Below are positions 53,702 to 62,961 of a stretch of 64,000 nucleotides of DNA, piece after piece (position 1 is the first letter of the stretch; each line of letters starts with the position of its first letter). Origin of the DNA: an uncultured Bacteroidales bacterium (GTDB taxonomy: Bacteria; Bacteroidota; Bacteroidia; Bacteroidales; Muribaculaceae); the NCBI GenBank assembly GCA_902768435.1, contig CACXLJ010000016.1, positions 101,404-165,403 on the forward strand, in the 5' to 3' direction. Under the pieces are notes generated by a model that saw only the letters and a program-made list of their open reading frames with translations, was not told the origin of the DNA and did not search any database. The position numbers were made by a program, and so were the translations under genes.

Positions 53702-55210
53702 ATGAAAACAGGTATCGTTTCAATCATGATGGTGCTGCTGCCACTCCTGGCGAGTGCAGCCAATGTGCCACCTGTGGTGCACTCCAAGATAGGTGCCACC
53801 GCCAGCGCCCCCGACAAGGCTGTGACGCTGAAGGTGGTGGCGAAGAAGCAGAACTTCGACTGGTCGGCAGCCTCGGCTTCGACCCGCGACAGCGATGTGT
53901 GCTCGCCCAAGTCGGTGAATTTCTCGCCCGACGGCAAGAAATTCTATGTCAACTCGCTGGAAGGCTGCATGACGGTGGTTTATGACGCCAAGACCAACGA
54001 GAAACTCAAGGTGATCAAGCACCGGTTCGACGACAGTCACGCCGCCCTGTGGGCCAAGCCCAGCGGATTGTTCCCCTTCACGCACTACAGCAAGAATCTG
54101 AACACTTTTTATGGCCGACCTGTGGAGAGCGCCTTCTCGCACAAAGGCCGCTACTTGTGGGTGCCTTATTACCGCCGCAGCTATGACCTGAATGCGCAAG
54201 ACCCGTCGGCAGTGGCCATTATCGACACCCGCACCGACAGCATCATTCGCCTCATGGAGACGGGACCGCTGCCCAAGATGGTGGCATGCTCGCACGATGG
54301 CCGTCACATGGCTATCTCGCACTGGGGCAACAACACGGTGGGCATCGTCGACATCTCGAGCAACAATCCTGCCGACTGGCACTATGTGGCTTGTGTCGTG
54401 ATTGACTACAAACTGAACCTGAACTATAGCCTCACCGCCAAGGTGGACCGCGATAATGGCAGCGGCTACATGCTGCGTGGCACGGTCTACACGCCCGACG
54501 ACCGCTACTTGCTGGTGGGCTGCATGGGCGGCGCAGGCGGCATTGGCGTGGTGGACATGAAGGACTACAGCTATGTGGGCCGCATCACGGGCATCAACAA
54601 CGCTCGACACCTGGTGATGACCGACGACTACCTGTTTGCCAGCCGCAACTCGGCAGGCATCGTGCAGAAGATTCCGCTCGACTCGGTGCTCAACTGCATA
54701 CACAAGATGGAGCAGCAGGGAACCAAGACGGCGCCCATGACGGGATGGATTGCGTGCCAGGTGGGCACCGGCACCCGCACCATCGAACTCTCGCCCAGCG
54801 GCAACTTTGCCTTTGCCGCCTGCAACTCGGCGAGCAAACTGTGCGTGATTGACACCCGCACCATGAAGATGATTACCAGCATCGACATCGACTCCTATCC
54901 CGTGGGGCTCGACATCTCGCGCGACGGCAGCAAGGTGATTGTCACCTCGCAGGGCCGGCAGGGCTGTGGCGGCAATGCCGTGAACATCGTGGAGGTGACC
55001 TATGCCACTCCCGAACCCGACATCACCGAGAAACCCGCTGCCGAGGGTGACGCTGAAACCGTGGTGCAAGAGGGCGACGAGGCAAAAACGGCTGAGGCCT
55101 CGTCGGTCGACATGAAAACGATAGGCTACATAGGCATAGGCGTCTTTGCCCTGATTGCACTGGGACTCATCGCCACGCTATTCATGCGAAAACGCCGCAA
55201 AAAACAGTGA
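53702..55210 (+). CDS. Membrane-anchored beta-propeller (YncE-like) protein
   Basis: 502 residues: signal peptide MKTGIVSIMMVLLPLLASA, a seven-bladed-type YncE/WD-like propeller (SVNFSPDGKKFYVNSLEGCMTVVYDAKT, SHDGRHMAISHWGNNTVGIVDI, ELSPSGNFAFAACNSASKLCVIDTRT, DISRDGSKVIVTSQG), an acidic linker, and a C-terminal membrane helix (IGYIGIGVFALIALGLIATLF) ending in a basic RKRRKK tail. So the propeller should face the periplasm and be anchored at its C terminus. Function unknown; it follows the Ca2+ ATPase with a 7-base gap and may be co-transcribed. Confidence 0.8.
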   Translation: MKTGIVSIMMVLLPLLASAANVPPVVHSKIGATASAPDKAVTLKVVAKKQNFDWSAASASTRDSDVCSPKSVNFSPDGKKFYVNSLEGCMTVVYDAKTNEKLKVIKHRFDDSHAALWAKPSGLFPFTHYSKNLNTFYGRPVESAFSHKGRYLWVPYYRRSYDLNAQDPSAVAIIDTRTDSIIRLMETGPLPKMVACSHDGRHMAISHWGNNTVGIVDISSNNPADWHYVACVVIDYKLNLNYSLTAKVDRDNGSGYMLRGTVYTPDDRYLLVGCMGGAGGIGVVDMKDYSYVGRITGINNARHLVMTDDYLFASRNSAGIVQKIPLDSVLNCIHKMEQQGTKTAPMTGWIACQVGTGTRTIELSPSGNFAFAACNSASKLCVIDTRTMKMITSIDIDSYPVGLDISRDGSKVIVTSQGRQGCGGNAVNIVEVTYATPEPDITEKPAAEGDAETVVQEGDEAKTAEASSVDMKTIGYIGIGVFALIALGLIATLFMRKRRKKQ

Positions 55211-55269
55211 CGAGGCAATAAAACGCGCATTTCCTCGTTATAGAATTATAATAACCTTCAAAAAGAAAG

Positions 55270-56682
55270 ATGAAAAAGATACTTATAGCAATCCTCTCGA
55301 TATTGACTCTGGGTGTGGTTATGTCAAGCTGCATCGAGGACGAATTCACCACCAGTAGCAGTGATGTGCTGACATTCTCGTGCGACACGCTGTGCTTCGA
55401 CACGGTGGTAACCCTTCAAGGTTCGGCCACGCAGCAATTTGTGGTCTATAACAAGAGCAAGAAGCAAATCAATATCTCGTCGATCAAGGTGGCGGGCATC
55501 AGCGATGCCAAGTTCTACCTGAATGTCGACGGCACCAAGAGATCGGAGTTCCACGACATTGCAATTCGTGGCAACGACAGCATCTACATCTTTGTTGAAG
55601 GCTATCTCAACGAGAATGGCGAGAACGAGCCGATTCAAATCTTTGACCGCATCGACTTCGAGACCAATGGCAAGGAGCAACATGTGACCGTGAGTGCCTG
55701 GGGCCAGGATGTGACTCGCCTCAAAGACTTCACGGTGACGAAAAACACAACCATGCATGCCGGGAAGCCCTATGTGATTTATGACACGCTCACCGTGAAT
55801 CCTGGCGTGACGCTCACCATAGAACCTGGAGCAGTGCTGCTGTTCCACGACAAGGCTTGGATGAAGGTGGCCGGCAAGCTCAAGGCCATAGGCACGCCCG
55901 ACAAGCCCATCGTGATGCGTGGCGACCGCCTCGACCATGTGGTGGGGCAGTACAGCTTCGACATCATGTCGGGCCAGTGGGATGGCATCGCCATCTACGG
56001 CGGCAGCACGGGCAATGAGATGCAGTATGTGGATATGCACAGTTCTACCTGGGGATTGCAGGTGGGCGGCGCCGACCAGAGTCAGGTGGCACTTCACATG
56101 CTCAACTGCGTGCTTCACAACTCGGCCGAGTATGTGCTGCTCACTGCCAATGCATGGGTTGAGGCCGAAGGCTGCGAATTCAGCGATGCCCGTTATGGCG
56201 TGGTGGCGTTCATAGGTGGCAAAATCAGGATGACGCAATGCACTTTTGCCAACTACTACCTGTTCTCGACCATCGAGGGACCCAACATCACTTGGGTGAT
56301 TCAGGACGACGAAAAACTGTTCTCGCCGCTCGACTGCATCATCGACAACAGCATCAGTTACGGTATGGGTTATGATGTGAACATTGGCGACAACGAAGGC
56401 AACAACATCTATATGCGCAACTGCCTGCTCAAGTCGGATGGCAAAGACGACGCGCACTTCATCAACTGCGTGTGGGAGGGCGACCCCAAGTTCTACACGG
56501 TGCGTGAGGACTACATCTTTGACTACCGCCTGCGCAACGAGAGCGATGCCATTGCACGCGGCAACCGCAGCTACTGCCCCGACAAGGCCCGTTATGACCG
56601 CTATGGCAACGACCGCTTTGCCCGCACTGGTCTTGACCTGGGCGCCTATGTGTGGATTGAATCACACGACGAGGAGCAGTAA
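55270..56682 (+). CDS. Lipoprotein with right-handed beta-helix-like domain
   Basis: 470 residues, signal peptide MKKILIAILSILTLGVVMSSC with lipobox SSC. An N-terminal Ig-like/immunoglobulin-type segment (about 30-150: DTLCFDTVVTLQGSATQQFVVYNKSKKQINI) is followed by repeats of short strands (LTVNPGVTLTIEPGAVLLF, WMKVAGKLKAIGTPDKPIVM, ANAWVEAEGCEFSDARYGVV) as in parallel beta-helix proteins. It ends LDLGAYVWIESHDEEQ. Probably surface-exposed or periplasmic. Function unknown; the gap to the propeller gene is 59 bp, so an operon is possible. Confidence 0.8.
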   Translation: MKKILIAILSILTLGVVMSSCIEDEFTTSSSDVLTFSCDTLCFDTVVTLQGSATQQFVVYNKSKKQINISSIKVAGISDAKFYLNVDGTKRSEFHDIAIRGNDSIYIFVEGYLNENGENEPIQIFDRIDFETNGKEQHVTVSAWGQDVTRLKDFTVTKNTTMHAGKPYVIYDTLTVNPGVTLTIEPGAVLLFHDKAWMKVAGKLKAIGTPDKPIVMRGDRLDHVVGQYSFDIMSGQWDGIAIYGGSTGNEMQYVDMHSSTWGLQVGGADQSQVALHMLNCVLHNSAEYVLLTANAWVEAEGCEFSDARYGVVAFIGGKIRMTQCTFANYYLFSTIEGPNITWVIQDDEKLFSPLDCIIDNSISYGMGYDVNIGDNEGNNIYMRNCLLKSDGKDDAHFINCVWEGDPKFYTVREDYIFDYRLRNESDAIARGNRSYCPDKARYDRYGNDRFARTGLDLGAYVWIESHDEEQ

Positions 56683-56712
56683 AGAACGCTTTGCTGAGAA
56701 GGTTATCACCAC

Positions 56713-57807
56713 ATGCCCATAACAAGCACTATGACACCCGACTTTGATTCCATTATCAGTGACCCGAGTCAGTTAGACTATGGCGTTATCTATGTGTTCT
56801 CTAACCTGTACACGCCACAAAGCCTTTTAGACGACTATGTGCGTGTAATGGGGCGTGTTACTGGGCAGGCCGAGGTGCTGGATCGCTTTGACAAGCAGGT
56901 TTTTTATGTAGATCATGCTCCCACACTTGTGGCGCGCCGGTTTAATGCCGGCAACATTGGCCGTGCCTCGCTGCTCACATGCCCTGTGTGCGGCGACATG
57001 AGCATTGACGAACGGCTGGTGGAGCTGTTTGTTCGCCATTTGTTCGACTTTGGCAATCTTGACACGGGCGATGAGTCTATCGACATCAAGAAGATGCTCA
57101 CGCGCAGCGAACTTGCGCGAATGAAGGACAGTCTTGACAATCCCGACCTTGCCCAGAAAATGGAGAATGCACGCGCGCGTGCCCTTAATGAGGAAGAAAC
57201 CGTGCGAACCGACGACTTGCTCGACGACGAAGGCAAGGCCCTGGCATCGGCCGAGAAGCAGCGGGCGCAGTATCTCGCCCTTATCGGTCAGCTGGTGCTC
57301 AACTATGTGTCGCTGACCCACTCCGACCCTCATCCCTTGCTGGGTGACTCGCTCGTGAGTGCATCGCCACTCATTTTTGCTCAGCAGGAATTGAGTCCGC
57401 TGGTTATCGACAGAGACCTTCGTTTGCTCCTGCCTCGATACCAGAATGCTGAAATCCGATTGCATCCGCTCAGCAAGGCGCTCTACATCCTGTTTTTGCG
57501 CCACCCCGAAGGCATTGAGTTGCGCAACATCGACAATTATCGCGACGAACTGGAGCAAATCTATGATATTGTGATGCCCAATCGTGACATCGACTCGGGG
57601 TTAGACATTATCAATAATGTGGTGAATCCGACGACGGGAACCTTGCTTCAGAATCTGTCGCGCATCAAGCGATTTGTGAAGACAATCATCATGGACGACG
57701 AACTTGCCGCCCACTATTACATCAGTGGCAAGCGTGGCGAAGCCTACCGCATATCATTGCCCAGGCATTTGGTGACCATGCCGCGCGTGTTTAGTGGAAT
57801 AGATTGA
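56713..57807 (+). CDS. Unknown 364-residue cytoplasmic protein
   Basis: No signal peptide or membrane segment. I do not recognise a named family. Residues from about 90 carry CPVCGDM; a helical, acidic middle (KMENARARALNEEETVRTDDLLDDEGKAL) follows. The C-terminal part (ILFLRHPEGIELRNIDNYRDELEQIYDIV through HYYISGKRGEAYRISLPRHLVTM) resembles a C-terminal module I believe recurs in Bacteroidales hypothetical proteins, but I cannot name it. An ATG at 56731 is an alternative start, 6 codons later. It lies 30 bp after the beta-helix lipoprotein. Confidence 0.65.
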   Translation: MPITSTMTPDFDSIISDPSQLDYGVIYVFSNLYTPQSLLDDYVRVMGRVTGQAEVLDRFDKQVFYVDHAPTLVARRFNAGNIGRASLLTCPVCGDMSIDERLVELFVRHLFDFGNLDTGDESIDIKKMLTRSELARMKDSLDNPDLAQKMENARARALNEEETVRTDDLLDDEGKALASAEKQRAQYLALIGQLVLNYVSLTHSDPHPLLGDSLVSASPLIFAQQELSPLVIDRDLRLLLPRYQNAEIRLHPLSKALYILFLRHPEGIELRNIDNYRDELEQIYDIVMPNRDIDSGLDIINNVVNPTTGTLLQNLSRIKRFVKTIIMDDELAAHYYISGKRGEAYRISLPRHLVTMPRVFSGID

Positions 57808-57866
57808 GAATCAGTGAATTAATTTTTGCAATATTGCAGAAATCGATACTTGCACATATATATGGG

Positions 57867-57874
57867 TAACTTTG
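57867..57874 (+). promoter_or_regulatory. Promoter -7 element for the DUF6717-like gene
   Basis: TAACTTTG, 68 bp before the start codon, in the 135-bp gap that holds no gene. Confidence 0.5.
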
Positions 57875-57942
57875 CTTTGTCAAAAACGCAATTACCCGCG
57901 TGTATTGACCGATTGTTTAACAATTAAAAACAAGTATCGATT

Positions 57943-58377
57943 ATGGATTACGGAATGAACGATTTGCTCCACGGAGCACGAGTGATGGCAAACAGTGTTT
58001 TTGGACGCCGCAGTGAATATCACCTGCAGTTCAATCACGAGGAAGACGGCAAGTGGTATGTCAACTTTCCCGGTTGGCCATTCGACCACCACAACCTGAT
58101 GATGGTGGCAGGTGCCGACAAACTGTGTGCCTACTTGAGCGATGACGACGAGTTTGCCTATGTAGATGTGGTGCCGAGCAAAAAGCAGATTGATATGCCT
58201 GGCTATGCTTGCCTGGTGCGTGGCGAGCACTCGCTCGTGGGTGGTTCGACCTACACCGCAACCGGTTTGCCTGGCTTTAAGCGCGACATTTGGCTCTGTC
58301 CCGTCACCCTCTTCGTGCTGGGCCAGTATCCCAAGTACATCTACATCAAGAAGGGCCATCGCCAGCAAGCATCTTGA
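57943..58377 (+). CDS. Small protein of unknown function, DUF6717-like
   Basis: 144 residues without signal peptide. The core GKWYVNFPGWPFDHHNLMMVAGADKLCAYLSDDD and the C-terminal FKRDIWLCPVTLFVLGQYPKYIYI give a compact beta-rich fold that resembles DUF6717, a family I can only match by memory. Function unknown. A strong terminator follows 57 bp downstream. Confidence 0.6.
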   Translation: MDYGMNDLLHGARVMANSVFGRRSEYHLQFNHEEDGKWYVNFPGWPFDHHNLMMVAGADKLCAYLSDDDEFAYVDVVPSKKQIDMPGYACLVRGEHSLVGGSTYTATGLPGFKRDIWLCPVTLFVLGQYPKYIYIKKGHRQQAS

Positions 58378-58434
58378 TAGCATCCCCCACTCAGCGACAA
58401 ATGACACAATGAGCCTACTCACAGAGTAGTGCAT

Positions 58435-58472
58435 AAAAAAGGCGGCACACATTTATTGTGGCCGCCTTTTTT
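58435..58472. terminator. Bidirectional terminator
   Basis: AAAAAAGGCGGC and GCCGCCTTTTTT pair around an 11-nt internal part with a CAC/GTG pair, ending in a T7 run on the plus strand and T6 on the minus strand. It separates the DUF6717-like gene from the convergent membrane protein gene. Confidence 0.9.
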
Positions 58473-58491
58473 TGATGGGATGAGAGCCTGT

Positions 58492-59022
58492 TCATTGTTC
58501 GTGCTCTTTCTTGTAGTTGTGGTATACCTTCTTCAGCTGGCGGTCGATTTGCCGCTGAGATTGGTCGAGTTCGTCGAGAAGTATTTCAATGCGCGTGTTG
58601 CCCGAAAGATCGGTCTTGTCGTGATAGACGATGATGAGCTTGAGCGTGGGTTGTGCTCCGCGATACTTGATTTCTTTCTTGAAACGCACCTTCTCGCAGT
58701 CCTCAAAGAGTATGGATGTCTCCAAGCCATGCTTGTCATAGACGATGAAGCGGTCAGCCGCGATGCTGAATGCCGGTATGCCGTGGTTGGCCTTGCCCAG
58801 TTTCAAGAATGAATCGAATGTGGCGTAAATGATGCTCAGCGTGATAATGCCGTACACGGCGAGCATCAGATATCCCTTCCAGTCGGTGAACATGAAGCCA
58901 AGTTCCCAGCGCGTAAAGCAGAAAATCCCAAGGGCAACCAGCAGCACCGATGCGATGCTATAGGCTACAGTCTGTATGCCTATCTTTCCTTTGCGGTAAT
59001 AATAAGTTGATATTGTTTCCAT
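58492..59022 (-). CDS. Two-TM membrane protein, STM3941-like
   Basis: 176 residues from METISTYYYRKGKIGIQTV. Two membrane helices (about 20-40 and 47-70) are followed by a soluble domain with IPAFSIAADRFIVYDKHGLETSILFEDCEKVRF and RIEILLDELDQSQRQIDRQLKKVY. The layout and length match the STM3941 family of bacterial PH-like membrane proteins; function unknown. An in-frame ATG 8 codons upstream is rejected. A -7 element TACCTTTG (59089-59082, minus strand) lies 60 bp upstream. Confidence 0.7.
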   Translation of the reverse strand: METISTYYYRKGKIGIQTVAYSIASVLLVALGIFCFTRWELGFMFTDWKGYLMLAVYGIITLSIIYATFDSFLKLGKANHGIPAFSIAADRFIVYDKHGLETSILFEDCEKVRFKKEIKYRGAQPTLKLIIVYHDKTDLSGNTRIEILLDELDQSQRQIDRQLKKVYHNYKKEHEQ

Positions 59023-59246
59023 TTTCAATCGTTTTGCTTGAATCAACCCAGAAGCGATTTGCTCTCACATTGAATTTGTTGCAAAGGTAATGAAAATCCT
59101 GCAATATTTGTTGAATGTCAGTTGATTCTGATTGTGCAGTTCCCGATTGCACAAATTCATTAAGTTTTTTTTACACAAAATCTCCTCGGCGATTTTCGTG
59201 TTTTTGCGTCTTATATATTGGAGGGCCAAATGGGCGCTCAGAAACT

Positions 59247-59732
59247 ATGTTTGGCAGCAGGCGCAAAAATATTGACGAAGTGATAGAGGCGAATCTTGAC
59301 GCACTGGTGAGGTTTGCCTATTACCGCACGGGCGACCGCGTCGAGGCCGAGGACATTGTTTATGAAGCGGTGCTGCGTGTGCTTGAAAACAGCAGCAAGG
59401 TGAACGATGCAAAGTGCTATATGTTCGGCATTGTTTACAACCTATGCCATGACAAGTTCAGAAGAAAGCCAGTCGTGACAGTGCCGTTTGAACGCGTTGA
59501 CTTGCCCGATGAAACAGAAAACCAACTCGATGAGGAAGAAATAGCCCGCATCAACCGCTTGCTCGACGGCTTGCCGCCTCATGAGGCCGAGATTGTGAGG
59601 ATGAATGTGATTGACGAATTCTCGTTTGTAGAAATCAGCCGCATTCTCAATCTCCCACAATCTACGGCTAAATCCCGTTTCTATTCGGGTATGAAAAAAC
59701 TGAGAGAAGAGTATTTCACCAATAATCAATGA
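59247..59732 (+). CDS. ECF-type RNA polymerase sigma factor
   Basis: 161 residues. Region 2 is seen in LVRFAYYRTGDRVEAEDIVYEAVLRVLENSSKVNDAKCYMFGIVYNLCHDKFRR, and region 4 in RLLDGLPPHEAEIVRMNVIDEFSFVEISRILNLPQSTAKSRFYSGMKKLRE, a helix-turn-helix for the -35 element. No region 3, as usual for ECF. The ATG at 59247 is chosen because earlier in-frame codons give no family sequence. It overlaps the next gene by 4 bp (ATGA), the arrangement expected for a sigma/anti-sigma pair. Confidence 0.9.
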   Translation: MFGSRRKNIDEVIEANLDALVRFAYYRTGDRVEAEDIVYEAVLRVLENSSKVNDAKCYMFGIVYNLCHDKFRRKPVVTVPFERVDLPDETENQLDEEEIARINRLLDGLPPHEAEIVRMNVIDEFSFVEISRILNLPQSTAKSRFYSGMKKLREEYFTNNQ

Positions 59733-60127
59733 CCGCCATGGACGAGTATCAAGACATAAGAGAATTGTTGAAACCGAAACGCACAATAGGGGCATCGGTG
59801 CACTTGCGCCAGCGCATCGGCAATGCATCGGTTCAAAAGCGCAGTGCCGGCACAAGGTGGCTGTGGCGTGCCGCTGCTGCCGCTTGCGTGGTGCTGATTG
59901 TGGGCGTGGCAATGCTTTTCAACAGCAGGAGTGCCGTCACGCCAGTGGGCAATAGCGACTGCATCGTTTATGTCGCAGGGCAGAAAGCCAGCGGCAACGA
60001 AGCACAAGCGATTGCCGAGGCCGATGTCGCCAGGATGGAGCAATTCATACAGACTGTGGCTCAACAGAACGCTGCCGAACAAGAAAAAGTAAATCAATTC
60101 ATGCAACATAAATACTTAGAGAAATGA
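59729..60127 (+). CDS. Single-pass membrane protein, putative anti-sigma factor
   Basis: 132 residues with one membrane helix (about 46-65: RWLWRAAAAACVVLIVGVAML), a short cytoplasmic N-terminal part (YQDIRELLKPKRTIGASVHLRQRIG) and a periplasmic tail. Topology and overlap with the sigma gene suggest an anti-sigma role, but the N-terminal region lacks a recognisable zinc (HxxxCxxC) anti-sigma motif. It overlaps the next gene by 4 bp. Confidence 0.65.
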   Translation: MTAMDEYQDIRELLKPKRTIGASVHLRQRIGNASVQKRSAGTRWLWRAAAAACVVLIVGVAMLFNSRSAVTPVGNSDCIVYVAGQKASGNEAQAIAEADVARMEQFIQTVAQQNAAEQEKVNQFMQHKYLEK

Positions 60128-60507
60128 AACGCCTAATTCTTATAATAATGTGCATAGTCACTGCCTTGGCGGCATATGCCGCACCGCCGAAGTTGAATGT
60201 TGAAAGCCTGTTTGATGGCCGCTATAACGATAACAAGAGTGTGACCATTTCAATTTATAAGAGCAACGGCAACTATTACCGCGGATTGACGGTCAAGAAC
60301 AATCCCGGCATCATCAAGAAAATTGCCGAGGCTATCTCGAAAGACGCACCGAAGGCTAAGGAATACTCCGACTACAACGGGGCTGACGGGCAATACACCT
60401 CGCTACAGATTGTCAACAACGGCGAGGTCATCTACATTGGCCTGCAGCGTGACAAGCATGGCGGTGCCTTCTTCTTTATACAAGGCAAAGAAAAAGCATT
60501 CAAGTAA
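60124..60507 (+). CDS. Small secreted protein, DUF6108-like
   Basis: 127 residues; signal peptide MKRLILIIMCIVTALAAYA (cleavage after AYA), then a charged periplasmic domain (PPKLNVESLFDGRYNDNKSVTISIYKSNGNYYRGLTVKNNPGIIKKIAEAI...). The layout matches DUF6108, which in Bacteroidales sits next to ECF sigma/anti-sigma genes. Function unknown. It starts inside the previous stop (ATGA). Confidence 0.7.
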   Translation: MKRLILIIMCIVTALAAYAAPPKLNVESLFDGRYNDNKSVTISIYKSNGNYYRGLTVKNNPGIIKKIAEAISKDAPKAKEYSDYNGADGQYTSLQIVNNGEVIYIGLQRDKHGGAFFFIQGKEKAFK

Positions 60508-60524
60508 CTTATAAATAACTCATT

Positions 60525-62675
60525 ATGAACAAAACGATGAAAGCCGTCGTATTGATGGCTCTGCTCCCTGTGTGCCTTTTTGCACAGGAAAAAAACGAAA
60601 CGGTAAGCATTGATTCCATCGCCGACTATTGGGATAAAGTGCTCGAACTGAACGAAGTGGTGGTGATTGGTCACCGCACGGTGCTCAAACAGGAACCCGA
60701 CCGCATCGTTTATCTCACCAAGAACGACGCGTTCACAAAAGGGCTGAACGGCATTGAGGTGCTGGACCGCATTCCGCGCGTGACCGTCGAGGGCGATGCC
60801 GTGACCGTTGCTGGCAAGTCGTCGGTGCGATATATCGTTGACGGCCGCTTGTTGGAGATGCCCGACGAGGCCATTGCTATGCAACTGAAAAACCTGCAGG
60901 CATCGGGCATCGAAAAGATCGAAGTGCTCACCACGCCGCCAGCGAAGTATGCCGCAGCAACCAATGTGGCGTTCATCAGCATCACCACGCGCAACGAGTC
61001 GCTTGGCACGCGTGGCAATGTGTGGGGGAGGGGCATTGCTCGCGAGGACTTCAGTTACATGTTGGGCGGCAATCTGTCGCACACCACTCGCAAAGTGGAA
61101 TTCTCGGTGGATGCCAATTGGGGTGATAATCGTGGAATCAATGATCTTGACCGCACCTACACATTCAGTGACCATGTGAAGACATCTAATCGAAGTACGC
61201 ATTTCACTAACCGCGCGTTGGGCGTGAATGGCCTTTTCAAGTTCAAATTCACCGACCGGCTCAATGCGGGCATCATTGCTAACTTGAGCACAACACGGCT
61301 GGATAGCAAGTTAAGCGATGTGACCAACGACAATGGAATCATCCTCAACTCATGTAACGATTCGCCGTCTCGCCCGAACAATGGGTTCACCTTGACCACA
61401 TTTGCCGACTGGCAACTTGATGATATGGGTAGGGTGTTGAGCCTCACTTACAACTGGTTCAATAAATCGGTCAAGTCCTACTCCGATGTGTTCACGACCT
61501 GGGCCGACGGCTCATTGCACCTGACCAATGCCGGGCATAACAAATATCACATTCATTCAATCAAGTTAGATGCGACATTGCCGTTCAAGGCATTCAGGAT
61601 GGAAACGGGCGTGGCTTACACCGCCATTGGCAACAAGACGGCTTTGACTGCCGGCACTTTCGATGATTCACAATGGATTTTTGACCCGACGCAAAGCAAT
61701 GCGTTTGACTATGATGAGCGAACCGCTGCTGCCTATGTCAGTGCCGAGAAGAGTTTCGGCAACTCTTTTTTCGGAAAACTTGGGCTACGCTACGAGCATA
61801 CCGATGTGAAAGGGCTTCAGTCGGTCGGCGATGAGCAGCACAACAACAGTTATGGCTATCTGTTCCCCTCGTTAAACTTGAGTTGGAACAATCAGAGGGT
61901 GGGGCGCTTTTCATTGTCCTACTCGATGGGCATCACGCGCCCCAACTTTGGCGACCTGAATCCGTTCCGCTACTATACAACTACCAGCGATTATGTGTCA
62001 GGGAACCCCGACCTGCGGCCAAGCATTGCTCACAATGCCGAACTCAGTTACAGTTTCAAGGGAGTCTATGCGGTGCTCTACAACTCCTGCAACCGCAATG
62101 CCATTGGGTATGTCACGCGATTCAATGCCGATGGCTCGCAATTATCTGTCCCCATGAATTGCATCGACAACAACAAGGTGGGCCTTTATGCGTCCTACTA
62201 CCGTTCCATCTTCGACTGGTGGAATGTGAATGTGGGTGGTGAGGTGTTCAACACCTATGCTAAATCGAAGATTGCCGATTTTCGGGAGCATGACGATAGC
62301 AGTTGGAGCGGCAAATTGGAACTTAACACCTCGTGGATGCTCAACCGCCCACGGACGCTCATCTTTAATGTGCGGTTCAGCCATTATTTCCCCTATCATG
62401 AGCGCCTGGTGCGATACGAGGCGATGTCGCTGATTGGGTTTGAACTGCGTTATGTGCTTCTTGACAACCGTTTGACGCTTGCAGCTGCCGTGAGCGACCC
62501 GTTCGGCTGGAACATCACCAAATCGACGGCGTTGTATAGCGGCTACAGCGTTGATACCCACAACAACATCCATAGCCATGCCGTCTCTTTGAGGGTGTCA
62601 TACTCTTTTGGGGGCAATAAGGTCAATCATGTCTATCGCGACACCAAAGAGCGAGAATCAAGCCGCTCAAACTGA
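60525..62675 (+). CDS. Outer-membrane beta-barrel receptor-like protein
   Basis: 716 residues with signal peptide MNKTMKAVVLMALLPVCLFAQ. An N-terminal plug domain (ELNEVVVIGHRTVLKQEPDRIVYLTKNDAFTKGLNGIEVLDRIPRVTVEGDAVTVAGKSSVRYIVDGR) is followed by a long aromatic-rich barrel (strands such as FSYMLGGNLSHTTRKVEFSVDANWG). It lacks the N-terminal carboxypeptidase-like domain and a TonB box is not clear. The last strand is AVSLRVSYSFGGNK. It lies 17 bases after the DUF6108-like gene, so the four genes form one operon. Confidence 0.85.
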   Translation: MNKTMKAVVLMALLPVCLFAQEKNETVSIDSIADYWDKVLELNEVVVIGHRTVLKQEPDRIVYLTKNDAFTKGLNGIEVLDRIPRVTVEGDAVTVAGKSSVRYIVDGRLLEMPDEAIAMQLKNLQASGIEKIEVLTTPPAKYAAATNVAFISITTRNESLGTRGNVWGRGIAREDFSYMLGGNLSHTTRKVEFSVDANWGDNRGINDLDRTYTFSDHVKTSNRSTHFTNRALGVNGLFKFKFTDRLNAGIIANLSTTRLDSKLSDVTNDNGIILNSCNDSPSRPNNGFTLTTFADWQLDDMGRVLSLTYNWFNKSVKSYSDVFTTWADGSLHLTNAGHNKYHIHSIKLDATLPFKAFRMETGVAYTAIGNKTALTAGTFDDSQWIFDPTQSNAFDYDERTAAAYVSAEKSFGNSFFGKLGLRYEHTDVKGLQSVGDEQHNNSYGYLFPSLNLSWNNQRVGRFSLSYSMGITRPNFGDLNPFRYYTTTSDYVSGNPDLRPSIAHNAELSYSFKGVYAVLYNSCNRNAIGYVTRFNADGSQLSVPMNCIDNNKVGLYASYYRSIFDWWNVNVGGEVFNTYAKSKIADFREHDDSSWSGKLELNTSWMLNRPRTLIFNVRFSHYFPYHERLVRYEAMSLIGFELRYVLLDNRLTLAAAVSDPFGWNITKSTALYSGYSVDTHNNIHSHAVSLRVSYSFGGNKVNHVYRDTKERESSRSN

Positions 62676-62806
62676 ACACAACCGCATTCAATACCTGTTT
62701 CATCTTCAAGGCGCAACTCATTTCAGGGCTGCGCTTTGTAGTGTGCGATTGCACCTCGTTTTCTTTGCCATTTTCAAAGAATTATTTGAAAAATATCTTT
62801 TTTTTG

Positions 62807-62837
62807 TTGGTCATGTCAAAAAAAGGTGCTAACTTTG
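62807..62837 (+). promoter_or_regulatory. Promoter for tRNA-Ser
   Basis: TTG (62807-62809), 20 bp, TAACTTTG (62830-62837), 35 bp before the tRNA. Confidence 0.75.
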
Positions 62838-62872
62838 CACTCGCTATTTGAAAATACTTTCAGCTAGCTACC

Positions 62873-62959
62873 GGAGAGGTGGGTGAGTGGCTGAAACCAG
62901 CAGTTTGCTAAACTGCCGTAGGGGTAACTCTACCGCAAGTTCGAATCTTGTCCTCTCCG
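62873..62959 (+). tRNA. tRNA-Ser (GCT anticodon)
   Basis: Acceptor stem GGAGAGG / CCTCTCC with discriminator G, anticodon arm CAGTT-TGCTAAA-CTG region giving anticodon GCT, long variable arm (CCGTAGGGGTAACTCTACCG) of class II tRNAs, and T loop GTTCGAATC. No CCA in the gene. Confidence 0.95.
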
Positions 62960-62961
62960 CC

